Origin: a virus
IMG/VR virus record: IMGVR_UViG_3300028364_001256
Span: 1 to 41,978 of that record
Length of the DNA: 41,978 bases
Reading direction: 5' to 3' (one strand)
In this document: piece by piece, positions 24,618-31,847 of the stretch
Numbering within the stretch: the stretch's first letter is position 1
How the letters are laid out: each line of letters opens with the position of its first letter
The notes under the pieces: model-generated
What the model saw: only the letters and a program-made list of their open reading frames with translations
Database searches by the model: none
What the model was told of the DNA's origin: nothing
Made by a program: the position numbers and the translations under genes

Positions 24618-25451
24618 ATGAATACTACAGTAATAATTCCCGTTCACGAATATAATGAAGTGATAAAGGGATATTTAGATAAAGCAATTGAATCAGTAGT
24701 TAAACAAGAAGGGGTTGATGAGCTTCCAAAAATGATTTTAGTATATCCAGCAGAACTCGATGCCAATATTGTGGAATTAAGGGATTCTTTAATTAGGGAG
24801 AATGATAACGTTAGTAATGAGAGTTTTGTGTTGATAAAAAATGACGGTAAAGCCGATTATCAGTCACAAGTGAATCTCGGTGTTAAATCCGTAACTACCG
24901 AATATTTCTCGGTACTTGAATTCGATGATGAGTACTCAAATGCGTACCTAAAAAACGTAGAGAAGTTTATCAAGGCGTATCCCGATATAGATGTTTTTCT
25001 CACCATGATGATTGAGGTCAATGAGAAAAACGAAGGCATTAAAATGACAAATGAAACCGTATGGGCACAACAATTTGTTGGTGAGAACGGGGAAATGGGT
25101 TATCTTAATTTAAACGCATTGAAACAATACACGGATTTTAAATTAAGTGGTGGAGTTATAAAGAAATCTGAATTCGAGAATTTAGGTGGTTATAAATCAA
25201 ATATTAAATTGACGTTTATGTATGAGTTCTTGCTCAGAGCATTAAATAATGCCTGTAAGATATATACGATTCAGAAACTCGGATATAAACATTTATCCAC
25301 ACGTCAGGGAAGCATGTTCACCACTTATCTGAATGAAATGCCTGTTGAAGAAAGGAAGTTTTGGTTTGAAACAGCGACTAAGGAATCTAACTTCATGAAC
25401 GACAGACCTATTGACACATCAAGATTACAGAATCTCGTTACTCAGAAGTAA
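24618..25451 (+). CDS. GT2-like glycosyltransferase
   Basis: The 277-residue protein begins TTVIIPVHEYNEVIKGYLDK, the first strand of GT2 enzymes, and has VLEFDDEYSNAY with Asp103/Asp104 as the DxD-like metal site. LSGGVIKKSEFENLGGYKSN matches the conserved (G)G...GGF/Y segment near the acceptor site. The gene follows the GT-B enzyme by 23 bases and precedes the sigma factor by 21. Two transferases of different folds side by side suggest a two-step glycosylation. Confidence 0.72.
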   Translation: MNTTVIIPVHEYNEVIKGYLDKAIESVVKQEGVDELPKMILVYPAELDANIVELRDSLIRENDNVSNESFVLIKNDGKADYQSQVNLGVKSVTTEYFSVLEFDDEYSNAYLKNVEKFIKAYPDIDVFLTMMIEVNEKNEGIKMTNETVWAQQFVGENGEMGYLNLNALKQYTDFKLSGGVIKKSEFENLGGYKSNIKLTFMYEFLLRALNNACKIYTIQKLGYKHLSTRQGSMFTTYLNEMPVEERKFWFETATKESNFMNDRPIDTSRLQNLVTQK

Positions 25452-25472
25452 TATCGTTTAATATTATTTTAA

Positions 25473-26345
25473 ATGGCGAAAAAAACAAGTAATCAATATT
25501 TTGCAGATAAAGAGGAACAAGCCGTTATAAATTATATTAATTCTGATTCGCTGGAAGAAAAAAATAAAATTTATAACGACATCCTCATCGAACCATTTCG
25601 TAAGATGATTCAATCAATACTTAGAAGGTATCCAATTCATATCGGTAATTATGGGATGGAAGAAGTGGAGTCAAATGCTTTAACGCATTTAATTGAACAC
25701 ATGGTTAAATATCGTCCGTTTATTATTGAACGCAGAAAAACTGATTCTGAAGACGGTAAATGGTATAAGTTAGGTGATAAATATAGGTTCTTTGGGTCTC
25801 TTGATGCCGAGAATAAATTGGAAATCCTAAAGGGTCTTGATGATGGATACGTTTATAGGATTTTTTATTCCAGAGCATTTAGTTATTGTCAGACCATAAT
25901 TAGAAATCATTATAAAGACCACAGTAAAAAAAGCTATACTGAAAAAAAAGTTAATCTGCCTTTTGATGACTATATCGATGACATTAATGAGAATCTTGAG
26001 TTTACGTATGAAATAGAAACGGAGGCACAGCATCAACTCGAAAGACTAATTAATTCCGTGGTTAATAAAATCGAAAAGCGAATCGAAACCGACCTAACTA
26101 TAAAGAAAAACGAAGAAATAGTGGGTGATGCAATCATTAATGTTTTGAAGAACTGGCAGGTTTTGTTTATGGAAGACAGTCCCGATGGAAGATATAATAA
26201 AAAAGTCACAAATAAATTTGCGAAGAACAAGATTTTATTATACCTCAAAGAACAAACAGGTTTAACAACTAAAGAAATTCGAGTCGGAATCAAGCCGTTT
26301 AAGGATATATATTTTCTTGAAAAAACCGATTACTTCAATGATTAG
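25473..26345 (+). CDS. Late-transcription sigma factor, T4 gp55-like
   Basis: The 290-residue protein starts with YFADKEEQAVINYINSD and IYNDILIEPFRKMIQSILRR, the pattern of phage sigma proteins (region 2 type). Then comes EVESNALTHLIEHMVKYRPF and later AFSYCQTIIRNHYKDHSKKS, as in gp55-like proteins of T4-type phages. T4 gp55 (about 185 residues) directs host RNA polymerase to late promoters; this one is longer, with a C-terminal extension of about 100 residues. It is followed by the first plus-strand late operon. It is the natural partner of the GTATTTAT motif, although that pairing is an inference. Confidence 0.78.
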   Translation: MAKKTSNQYFADKEEQAVINYINSDSLEEKNKIYNDILIEPFRKMIQSILRRYPIHIGNYGMEEVESNALTHLIEHMVKYRPFIIERRKTDSEDGKWYKLGDKYRFFGSLDAENKLEILKGLDDGYVYRIFYSRAFSYCQTIIRNHYKDHSKKSYTEKKVNLPFDDYIDDINENLEFTYEIETEAQHQLERLINSVVNKIEKRIETDLTIKKNEEIVGDAIINVLKNWQVLFMEDSPDGRYNKKVTNKFAKNKILLYLKEQTGLTTKEIRVGIKPFKDIYFLEKTDYFND

Positions 26346-26360
26346 AAAATAAAAAAACCT

Positions 26361-26368
26361 GTATTTAT
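26361..26368 (+). promoter_or_regulatory. Late-type promoter motif before the plus-strand baseplate operon
   Basis: The plus strand reads ACCTGTATTTATATGTAC, 20 bases before the ATG at 26389 and just after the sigma factor gene. It would start transcription of the genes up to the spike at 29913. Confidence 0.6.
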
Positions 26369-26388
26369 ATGTACTAAAACTATAAACA

Positions 26389-26784
26389 ATGAGCAGACCA
26401 AAACGAAAACAACTTAAATTCGATGAAGATAGCGTAAATAAACTTCTTCAGGAAATTTACAACGAAAGTCATAACATCAAGGCGAAAATCACGAGACTCT
26501 ATAATAAATGGGAGACACAGGTTAAAGAAACAGGTGAAGTGGCAGCAATTGGTGGTGAAATCGTAAAACTAATAGCTGCTGAAGCCAAGAATCAAGACCA
26601 GAAAATTATGATTCTTAAGTATTTAAAGGAAGTAGTCTTTGAAAAAAATAAAGAAGGTGGGGGGTTTCAAGGCGGTTCGAGTTCAAGTGGTAATAATGAA
26701 ATTCTTAGTACCGATAGAAGAAACGAACTGTTGAATTTCGTAGAAGAAGAAATGGCTAAGAAAGAAGGTAAAAAAACTGAATAA
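26389..26784 (+). CDS. Phage protein of unknown function, late operon
   Basis: The 131-residue protein is largely helical: LLQEIYNESHNIKAKITRLY and EIVKLIAAEAKNQDQKIMIL form likely coiled coils. A Gly/Ser linker (GGGFQGGSSSSGN) and an acidic-basic tail follow. Small helical proteins at the start of late operons can be terminase small subunits, scaffolds or baseplate parts, but no motif decides this. It overlaps the next gene by one base. Confidence 0.55.
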   Translation: MSRPKRKQLKFDEDSVNKLLQEIYNESHNIKAKITRLYNKWETQVKETGEVAAIGGEIVKLIAAEAKNQDQKIMILKYLKEVVFEKNKEGGGFQGGSSSSGNNEILSTDRRNELLNFVEEEMAKKEGKKTE

Positions 26785-28121
26785 TGAGTTTAGCTGACGA
26801 TAAAAGAAATATCTTTAATAAGATTGGTGCATATACATCTTTAGTGGAAGCGGGTGATTTGCCTGAACAAACGGATTTATTCCCTTCCATCAGTAATAAA
26901 GACGACATTGTGCCGTTTATATTAGATGTTTTGAAAACCGTTGCGGGAACCCTTGTGCTTAAAGAAGCCATTGGTAAATTATTTACTGAGGTTCTGGATG
27001 ATGCTGAACCCCAAATAAAAACAGCACTGAAAAAACAATTCATACAAGCCGATGCCAGTGCAGCACTACCTACAACACCATTCGATTTCAAGAATGACGG
27101 CATAAAAATCCCTGTTAAGGAAATCGATGTTTCGGGAAAGTTTCAAGTAGATGCCAGTTCTCAGGGTGGAGAACTTTTATATGGTTCTACAGATAATTTC
27201 GATAAAAAGATGCGTGAGGCGATAGTCAATGCTGGGACACCAACGACATTTCTAAACATGACAATGACATATGATGATAGTAATGATGAAATTCAAATCA
27301 AACCCAGTAGCACTTTCAGTGGGAATATCGGCACTTTCTTCGGTAATTTTATCGATAATACACAATTAATCGATAAGACTGTAATCATATCAGCGGTATT
27401 AAATGCGATTTATGGAACACTATCCAAAGAGCAGGGAAAAACGGTTGAACAACAATATGAGGAAGAAAAAATCAATGCTATACTTCAAAACGTATTAAAT
27501 GATGACGATTCATTTGTGATTTCACTAGATAGATTCGATGAACTTCAGAATCGTGCGAAAAACGTGGTTAATGGCACATTGGAGTATGATATGGGGTGTG
27601 GATTAATGCCAGCGGAACTCGGACTAAATGACCTTACAGACGTGATGTCAGTAATTTCTGGTTCAACAGACCCATCTCTTGTAGCTGATAAAATAGAAGA
27701 AACAATAGGTAAGAGTACAAGTGGTAGTACTGATACACAAGAACTTACTGAAGAAAATCAGGAAACCATTAAAGACGGTTTTTTTCAAAAGATAATACAG
27801 GTCTTCACAACAAAATTACTTGAAGCCGTAACCACAGCACCACAAATAAGGGTGTTAATGGGAATGCAAAGCGCATTAATGAATAATGGCACGGTTTTAC
27901 TTAATAAAGCCAGTGAAGACATGAAGAACTTTAAGACATGTATAAAGTGTATGTCTAAGGAAATAATGAAAATCGTAGCAGCTTTTTTATTTACATTAGC
28001 TGTTGCCTATCTTACAAAACTTCTGAAACCAGTGGTTAGGAAGGTATTGAAAGAACAAATAAATCAATTTCGTGATACACTTATAAGTTTATCACCGATA
28101 CCATTAAATCAAATATTATGA
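26784..28121 (+). CDS. Probable virion or baseplate protein of unknown function
   Basis: The 445-residue protein has several beta-rich stretches in the middle (TFLNMTMTYDDSNDEIQIKP) and a helical C-terminus with one strongly hydrophobic segment (IMKIVAAFLFTLAVAYLTKL) near residue 400. Cysteines in CIKCMSK and CGLMPAE are scattered. It lies in the late operon that ends with the gp5-like spike, so it is probably a structural or assembly protein of the baseplate. The hydrophobic segment could be a membrane-interacting part used during DNA injection. No family is recognised. Confidence 0.55.
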   Translation: MSLADDKRNIFNKIGAYTSLVEAGDLPEQTDLFPSISNKDDIVPFILDVLKTVAGTLVLKEAIGKLFTEVLDDAEPQIKTALKKQFIQADASAALPTTPFDFKNDGIKIPVKEIDVSGKFQVDASSQGGELLYGSTDNFDKKMREAIVNAGTPTTFLNMTMTYDDSNDEIQIKPSSTFSGNIGTFFGNFIDNTQLIDKTVIISAVLNAIYGTLSKEQGKTVEQQYEEEKINAILQNVLNDDDSFVISLDRFDELQNRAKNVVNGTLEYDMGCGLMPAELGLNDLTDVMSVISGSTDPSLVADKIEETIGKSTSGSTDTQELTEENQETIKDGFFQKIIQVFTTKLLEAVTTAPQIRVLMGMQSALMNNGTVLLNKASEDMKNFKTCIKCMSKEIMKIVAAFLFTLAVAYLTKLLKPVVRKVLKEQINQFRDTLISLSPIPLNQIL

Positions 28122-28399
28122 TAGTTGACCAAAAATTAAACAAGGGTTTTGCGGGTGTTTATCTTATCGATGGAGAATTCGATGGGACACAACTCGCTAC
28201 CACAGTCAAACCGAATTGGTTCAGGAGGGTCATGATAAGACTTTTCATTGGTTGGAAATGGATTAGTATTTTAAGGCTAAAAGAATTACAAAAAGCTGCT
28301 GCTGAAAAAAAAAAGCAGTTAAAATTAGCTGAAGAAGAACTGAAAAAAGCTAAAGAAGAACAGGAAGTCGTGAGGTTAGGAGAACCCATTACTGAATAA
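28118..28399 (+). CDS. Small late protein with C-terminal coiled coil
   Basis: In this 93-residue protein a first half with GFAGVYLIDGEFDG and basic, aromatic residues (WFRRVMIRLFIGWKWISI) is followed by a Lys/Glu/Ala-rich coiled coil (AAAEKKKQLKLAEEELKKAK). It overlaps the upstream gene by 4 bases. Function is unknown; the operon position suggests a small virion or baseplate component. Confidence 0.5.
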   Translation: MIVDQKLNKGFAGVYLIDGEFDGTQLATTVKPNWFRRVMIRLFIGWKWISILRLKELQKAAAEKKKQLKLAEEELKKAKEEQEVVRLGEPITE

Positions 28400-28409
28400 A
28401 TAATATAAT

Positions 28410-28817
28410 ATGGCTACCGATTACACTGATATAGCAACAATAATTGCGGGATTTGGTGTGGTTCTGGCTCTTAGTTCGATTGGCGGTTCACCACCAATCC
28501 CAACACCACTTATTCTTGTTGGTGTACCAAGACGTTCAGGACTCTCTCCCACGAAGATAGCATCGAATATTATCTCAAGGAAATCCGAGGCAGGACTACC
28601 TGTGGGTGCATTACCAAGTGGTGCGGTTAATCCCGATGAAATCATGGAAAGAATCAGAGTTGAAGAAATAATTAAAGCACTTCAACAAGACGCTAAGATA
28701 AGTGTGGCTATACCGCCCGGTATCACTCTAACGGCAGCTGGGGTGTCACCAACAGGACCAGTCTCGGTATTCGGTTCAACAATAACGTTTATAAAAGGTT
28801 ATGGTGTGATACAATAA
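28410..28817 (+). CDS. Small late virion-associated protein
   Basis: The 135-residue protein opens with a hydrophobic stretch (IATIIAGFGVVLALSSIGG) that may be a membrane segment, and goes on with proline-rich turns (PPIPTPLILVGVPRRSG) and beta-prone C-terminal repeats (SVAIPPGITLTAAGVSPTGP). It ends one base into the next gene. Such small Gly/Pro-rich proteins next to a spike gene often sit in the baseplate, but I recognise no family. Confidence 0.5.
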   Translation: MATDYTDIATIIAGFGVVLALSSIGGSPPIPTPLILVGVPRRSGLSPTKIASNIISRKSEAGLPVGALPSGAVNPDEIMERIRVEEIIKALQQDAKISVAIPPGITLTAAGVSPTGPVSVFGSTITFIKGYGVIQ

Positions 28818-29020
28818 TGGAAAACCCAAACAAAATAACGCCAACTGAGTTGCTTAAAAAAGCTAATGATATCAAAGCTAGACACGATGCTTTGAAACAG
28901 GAAATCATTAATAACGTAAATGAAATCGAAGTCCTTGAAAAATTATTGAATCAGAAAGTCGAGGAATTACAGGAACTCGAAAAAAATTATGTGGAAATCA
29001 TTGAAACACTAAATCAATAA
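28817..29020 (+). CDS. Small coiled-coil protein
   Basis: The 67-residue protein is almost entirely a coiled coil: heptad-like Leu, Ile and Val positions in NNVNEIEVLEKLLNQKVEEL. It overlaps both neighbours by one base. It probably binds a partner from the same operon, perhaps as an assembly chaperone for the spike encoded next. Confidence 0.5.
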   Translation: MENPNKITPTELLKKANDIKARHDALKQEIINNVNEIEVLEKLLNQKVEELQELEKNYVEIIETLNQ

Positions 29021-29913
29021 TGGCAGGATATGATAAACCAATAATTCAGACAAGTAACCCCAATAAAAAGGAGAGTGCTGGTATTGTGCGTCAAAGAGTG
29101 ATGTACTATGGAAATGTTATTAATATTGATGATAAAACTGATGGCGGTAGAATTAAGGTAAGAATCGATGGACTCGATAATCAGATACCGAACGAAAAAC
29201 TACCTTGGGCATATCCCGAACTCCCCAAGTTTTTCCATGCCATACCTAAAGTCGGTGAAATGGTAAGGATTAGTCTCGAAGACATTAACTTCCCCCAGAG
29301 AAGCAGATATTGGATGGGTGCTATTATTTCACAACCACAAAAAATAGAGTATGATAACATATATACTGCCCTTTCCACCACCAATGTAGGTCTTACTCCC
29401 GCTGAAAAAGCACCGTCAAAAATACCTGATGCCGAAGGCGTGTTTCCCAGAAAAGATGATGTGGCTATTGTTGGTAGGGTCAATACTGATGTTATTTTAA
29501 GAGTGAATGAAGTTCATTTGAGAGCGGGAAAACATGAAAACGGAGACGTGCTAAAACTCAATACCAAGAACCCCGCACATTTTAGTATGATTTACGAACC
29601 GCTATCAGGAGATACCAACTACTATAGTAATTCTGTGCTTCTCAGTGATAAAATCGCTTTAATTAGTCACAGTGGAGACCCTAAATTCAAGGCAGCAAGA
29701 CTAACCAATGAAGACCGTCAGAGGATTTTCAATGAGGGACATCCGATTGCTCGTGGAGACGTTCTTGTTGAAGCACTGAATGTAATTAGAACCGCATTGA
29801 TTGGTCATATCCACGGATATTCAGGGGTCGCTCCAGATAAAAATGAAATAATAAAAAAACTGGAAGAACTACAGCTTGAATTAATTATGCAAAAAAATGT
29901 TGTAACTAATTAA
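29020..29913 (+). CDS. Baseplate spike protein with OB-fold, T4 gp5-like (no lysozyme domain)
   Basis: The 297-residue protein has an N-terminal OB-fold: VMYYGNVINIDDKTDGGRIK, then VRIDGLDN, LPWAYPELPKFFHAIPKVGE and MVRISLED, as in gp5/VgrG-type proteins. A beta-rich middle follows, with DVILRVNEVHLRAGK. The C-terminal part has IARGDVLVEALNVIRTALIG followed by HIHGYSG. The lysozyme domain and the long beta-helix of T4 gp5 are absent, so the peptidoglycan-cutting step must be done by another protein. It closes the late baseplate operon. Confidence 0.75.
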   Translation: MAGYDKPIIQTSNPNKKESAGIVRQRVMYYGNVINIDDKTDGGRIKVRIDGLDNQIPNEKLPWAYPELPKFFHAIPKVGEMVRISLEDINFPQRSRYWMGAIISQPQKIEYDNIYTALSTTNVGLTPAEKAPSKIPDAEGVFPRKDDVAIVGRVNTDVILRVNEVHLRAGKHENGDVLKLNTKNPAHFSMIYEPLSGDTNYYSNSVLLSDKIALISHSGDPKFKAARLTNEDRQRIFNEGHPIARGDVLVEALNVIRTALIGHIHGYSGVAPDKNEIIKKLEELQLELIMQKNVVTN

Positions 29914-29929
29914 TTTTTTCGTATTTTTG
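29900..29929 (+). promoter_or_regulatory. Bacteroidetes-type promoter for the nuclease gene
   Basis: TTG (29900-29902), exactly 19 bases, then TATTTTTG (29922-29929), a full match to TTG-N19-TAnnTTTG. The ATG at 29935 follows only five bases later, so the mRNA would have almost no leader. The gene is thus set apart from the late operon before it. Confidence 0.6.
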
Positions 29930-29934
29930 TTTTC

Positions 29935-30720
29935 ATGAAAATCGAGATACCAAATAAGTTTTTCACTACCTTTAACGATGTTGAATATCATGATGAACCA
30001 CATGAATATCTTGTCGATGGTAAGAAATTAATAAGTGTCACGACAATAATTCATAGATATCAAGAAGAATTCGCTGAAGACTATTGGTCAAAAACTAAAG
30101 CCGAAGAATATTCACTCACTCAAAAAGAAGTTCTCAGGGGTTGGGAATTTATTAACAAAAAAGGCACGATGAAAGGCAGTGCGATTCACGACTATGCTGA
30201 ATCCAAATTTTTAAATAAAGTCTTTCCATACCCCAAACAATTAATATTGGATGAATTCGGATTCGACCCAATAGAAAAAGAATATAAAATCACCAAAAAC
30301 CACGTAGATAATTTTTATAACGATGTCAGAGGTAAATTAATTCCAATAAGACCAGAATTTGTGGTTTACGACAGGGAATCATTAATTGGGGGTATGGTCG
30401 ATATGTTGTTTTATAACGTTAAAGCCAAGTGTTTTCAAATCTGGGACCATAAAACAAATAAAAAACTATCGTTAACATCGGATAGAAAAATGAAAGATGA
30501 ATTATACATGTTAGATGATTCTGATTTAAATTTATATTCTTTACAATTAAGTTTTTATAAATTAATTATTGAGAAAAATACTGGAATTAAATTAGGTGAC
30601 TCATACATTATATGGTTCAGTCATAATAATGAAAACTATGAAATTATTAAAATAAAAGATATGTCATATTACGTTAATCTCATCACGAAAAAAAGAATCG
30701 AAGAACTCAAAGCAGCATAA
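29935..30720 (+). CDS. PD-(D/E)XK nuclease, RecB/Cas4-like
   Basis: The 261-residue protein has the conserved order of the family: GSAIHDYAE with His85, PEFVVYD with Glu141, GGMVDML with Asp156, IWDHKTNK with Asp171 and Lys173, and then LYSLQLSFYKLIIE carrying the QxxxY motif. These are the metal-binding and catalytic residues of RecB/AddB/Cas4 exonucleases. No cysteines for an iron-sulphur cluster are seen, so it is not a true Cas4. A recombination or DNA-processing role during replication is likely. It ends at a terminator shared with the tail tube gene. Confidence 0.82.
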   Translation: MKIEIPNKFFTTFNDVEYHDEPHEYLVDGKKLISVTTIIHRYQEEFAEDYWSKTKAEEYSLTQKEVLRGWEFINKKGTMKGSAIHDYAESKFLNKVFPYPKQLILDEFGFDPIEKEYKITKNHVDNFYNDVRGKLIPIRPEFVVYDRESLIGGMVDMLFYNVKAKCFQIWDHKTNKKLSLTSDRKMKDELYMLDDSDLNLYSLQLSFYKLIIEKNTGIKLGDSYIIWFSHNNENYEIIKIKDMSYYVNLITKKRIEELKAA

Positions 30721-30733
30721 TGTAAAGACATAA

Positions 30734-30762
30734 AAAAACCACGTATTGTTTACGTGGTTTTT
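30734..30762. terminator. Bidirectional terminator between nuclease and tail tube genes
   Basis: AAAAACCACGTA (30734-30745) and TACGTGGTTTTT (30751-30762) form a perfect 12-bp stem with a five-base loop. A-rich and T-rich arms on either side let it work on both strands, and the two genes converge here. Confidence 0.85.
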
Positions 30763-30787
30763 AACTATAATTGTAAGTGGCTGATTC

Positions 30788-31285
30788 TTAAAGATTTAGA
30801 ATGCAACGCCAAGGCTGGATTTCAAGTGTAATATTGGTTAATTCATCATTTGTGTAATCGTTATCACCAAAGTCAATACTTACGATTTGACATTGTTGTA
30901 GTGTCCATTTCTCGACTTCTACACCTGTTGGGTCTAATGATTTCAAGGTAATATCTTTTTTATACCCAGCTGCGTATCCCATACGACCTGTAAGAGATTC
31001 TGCGTGAAGTCTCACCCATTCCATGAGTTGCTGTGAGGTTGATGGTCCTATCGGGTCAAGAAAAGTAATCGACATGCTATCCCAAGTATATCTACCAGCA
31101 ACATAGTTTTGTTCGTTCATATATTGAATAGGAACGCTGTTTATTTTCATTGAAGGTCTCTTGAACTTCTGAACCTTCCAAACTTGAATACCTAAAGAAT
31201 CATCGAATACCGCAAAGAAACGATTAACACGTTTCGGTTCGTATTCAAACGGCATCGTTCTTATCATTGTTTCTTCTGTTGCCAT
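30788..31285 (-). CDS. Tail tube protein, T4 gp19-like
   Basis: The 165-residue protein is the same size as T4 gp19 (about 163). It shows the tube-protein pattern: RFFAVFDDSLGIQVWKVQKF at the N-terminus, then SMKINSVPIQYMNEQNYVAG, SITFLDPIG and the C-terminal LQQCQIVSIDFGDNDYTNDE followed by ITLEIQPWR. It forms the inner tube through which DNA passes. The late motif stands 45 bases upstream. It is transcribed toward the terminator shared with the nuclease gene. Confidence 0.85.
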   Translation of the reverse strand: MATEETMIRTMPFEYEPKRVNRFFAVFDDSLGIQVWKVQKFKRPSMKINSVPIQYMNEQNYVAGRYTWDSMSITFLDPIGPSTSQQLMEWVRLHAESLTGRMGYAAGYKKDITLKSLDPTGVEVEKWTLQQCQIVSIDFGDNDYTNDELTNITLEIQPWRCILNL

Positions 31286-31330
31286 ATTTTTGAGTTATTA
31301 ATTGTTTCTGTTTATTTTTTACGTTTAATA

Positions 31331-31338
31331 ATAAATAC
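31331..31338 (-). promoter_or_regulatory. Late-type promoter motif before the tail tube gene
   Basis: The minus strand reads ACCTGAGTATTTATTATT, 45 bases before the ATG at 31285. The motif overlaps the base of an imperfect hairpin (CTC/GGTATT against AATACC/GAG, 31338-31364) that may end the upstream transcript. Confidence 0.6.
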
Positions 31339-31374
31339 TCAGGTATTTGAAAAACAATACCGAGAATCTAAGAT

Positions 31375-31755
31375 TTATTCCTGTGGCAGTTTCCCTGTTC
31401 TTTGATAATATCTCAGTCCTTTCTTTGATAACGCCATTAGGTCTTTCTTAGTGATTTCTTTTTTCTTTTCGACTTTAAATGGTTTTGCGGGAAATTTATC
31501 AGGATAATTGGAAGCTGGTGGATTATATTTATCAACTTCAAGTTCTTCTTCAATTTCATCTTGAGTTGGGAGTTCAGTGTTCTCCATTTCTTTTTCCAGT
31601 TCTTCCTCAAACATTTTCATAAATTCAGGGGTTACTTCAGGTGCTTTAGCCTTTTCTTCCGTAATCTCTACTTTTATTTCCTTTTCTTCAGTGGGATTGT
31701 ATTCTGTTGTTGTGTTCAGTGCGGATTTACTGGCTCTACTTTTTCTTCTAGTCAT
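31375..31755 (-). CDS. Small acidic protein between tail tube and sheath
   Basis: The 126-residue protein has a basic start (TRRKSRASKSALN), then a long Glu-rich middle (FMKMFEEELEKEMENTELPT) and a lysine-rich end (KKKEITKKDLMALSKKGLRY). The low complexity suggests disorder with one helical end. It lies between the sheath and tube genes with its own late motif, so it is made with them and may help tail assembly. No family is recognised. Confidence 0.55.
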   Translation of the reverse strand: MTRRKSRASKSALNTTTEYNPTEEKEIKVEITEEKAKAPEVTPEFMKMFEEELEKEMENTELPTQDEIEEELEVDKYNPPASNYPDKFPAKPFKVEKKKEITKKDLMALSKKGLRYYQRTGKLPQE

Positions 31756-31787
31756 ATTGTTTGGTGTTTATTACGATTATTTTCACA

Positions 31788-31795
31788 TAAATACT
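31788..31795 (-). promoter_or_regulatory. Late-type promoter motif before the small acidic gene
   Basis: The minus strand reads TTATAGTATTTATGTGAA, directly after the sheath terminator stem at 31800-31833 and 32 bases before the ATG at 31755. Confidence 0.6.
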
Positions 31796-31799
31796 ATAA

Positions 31800-31833
31800 A
31801 AGAGGAAACCCGCTCGAAAGCGGGTTTCCTCTT
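31800..31833 (-). terminator. Strong terminator after the tail sheath gene
   Basis: AAGAGGAAACCCGCT (31800-31814) and AGCGGGTTTCCTCTT (31819-31833) form a perfect 15-bp stem with the four-base loop CGAA, followed on the minus strand by TTTTATAG. It is the strongest hairpin of the window and runs straight into the next late motif. Confidence 0.85.
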
Positions 31834-31847
31834 ATTAAAAAATTTGA

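Noticed and set aside
29020-29913. A lysozyme domain in the gp5-like spike
   Set aside because: No catalytic lysozyme motif is present between the OB-fold and the C-terminal part, and the protein is too short for one.
29935-30720. The nuclease as a CRISPR Cas4
   Set aside because: No cysteine cluster for iron-sulphur binding is present, and no repeat array or other cas gene is found; it is better described as a RecB-like phage exonuclease.
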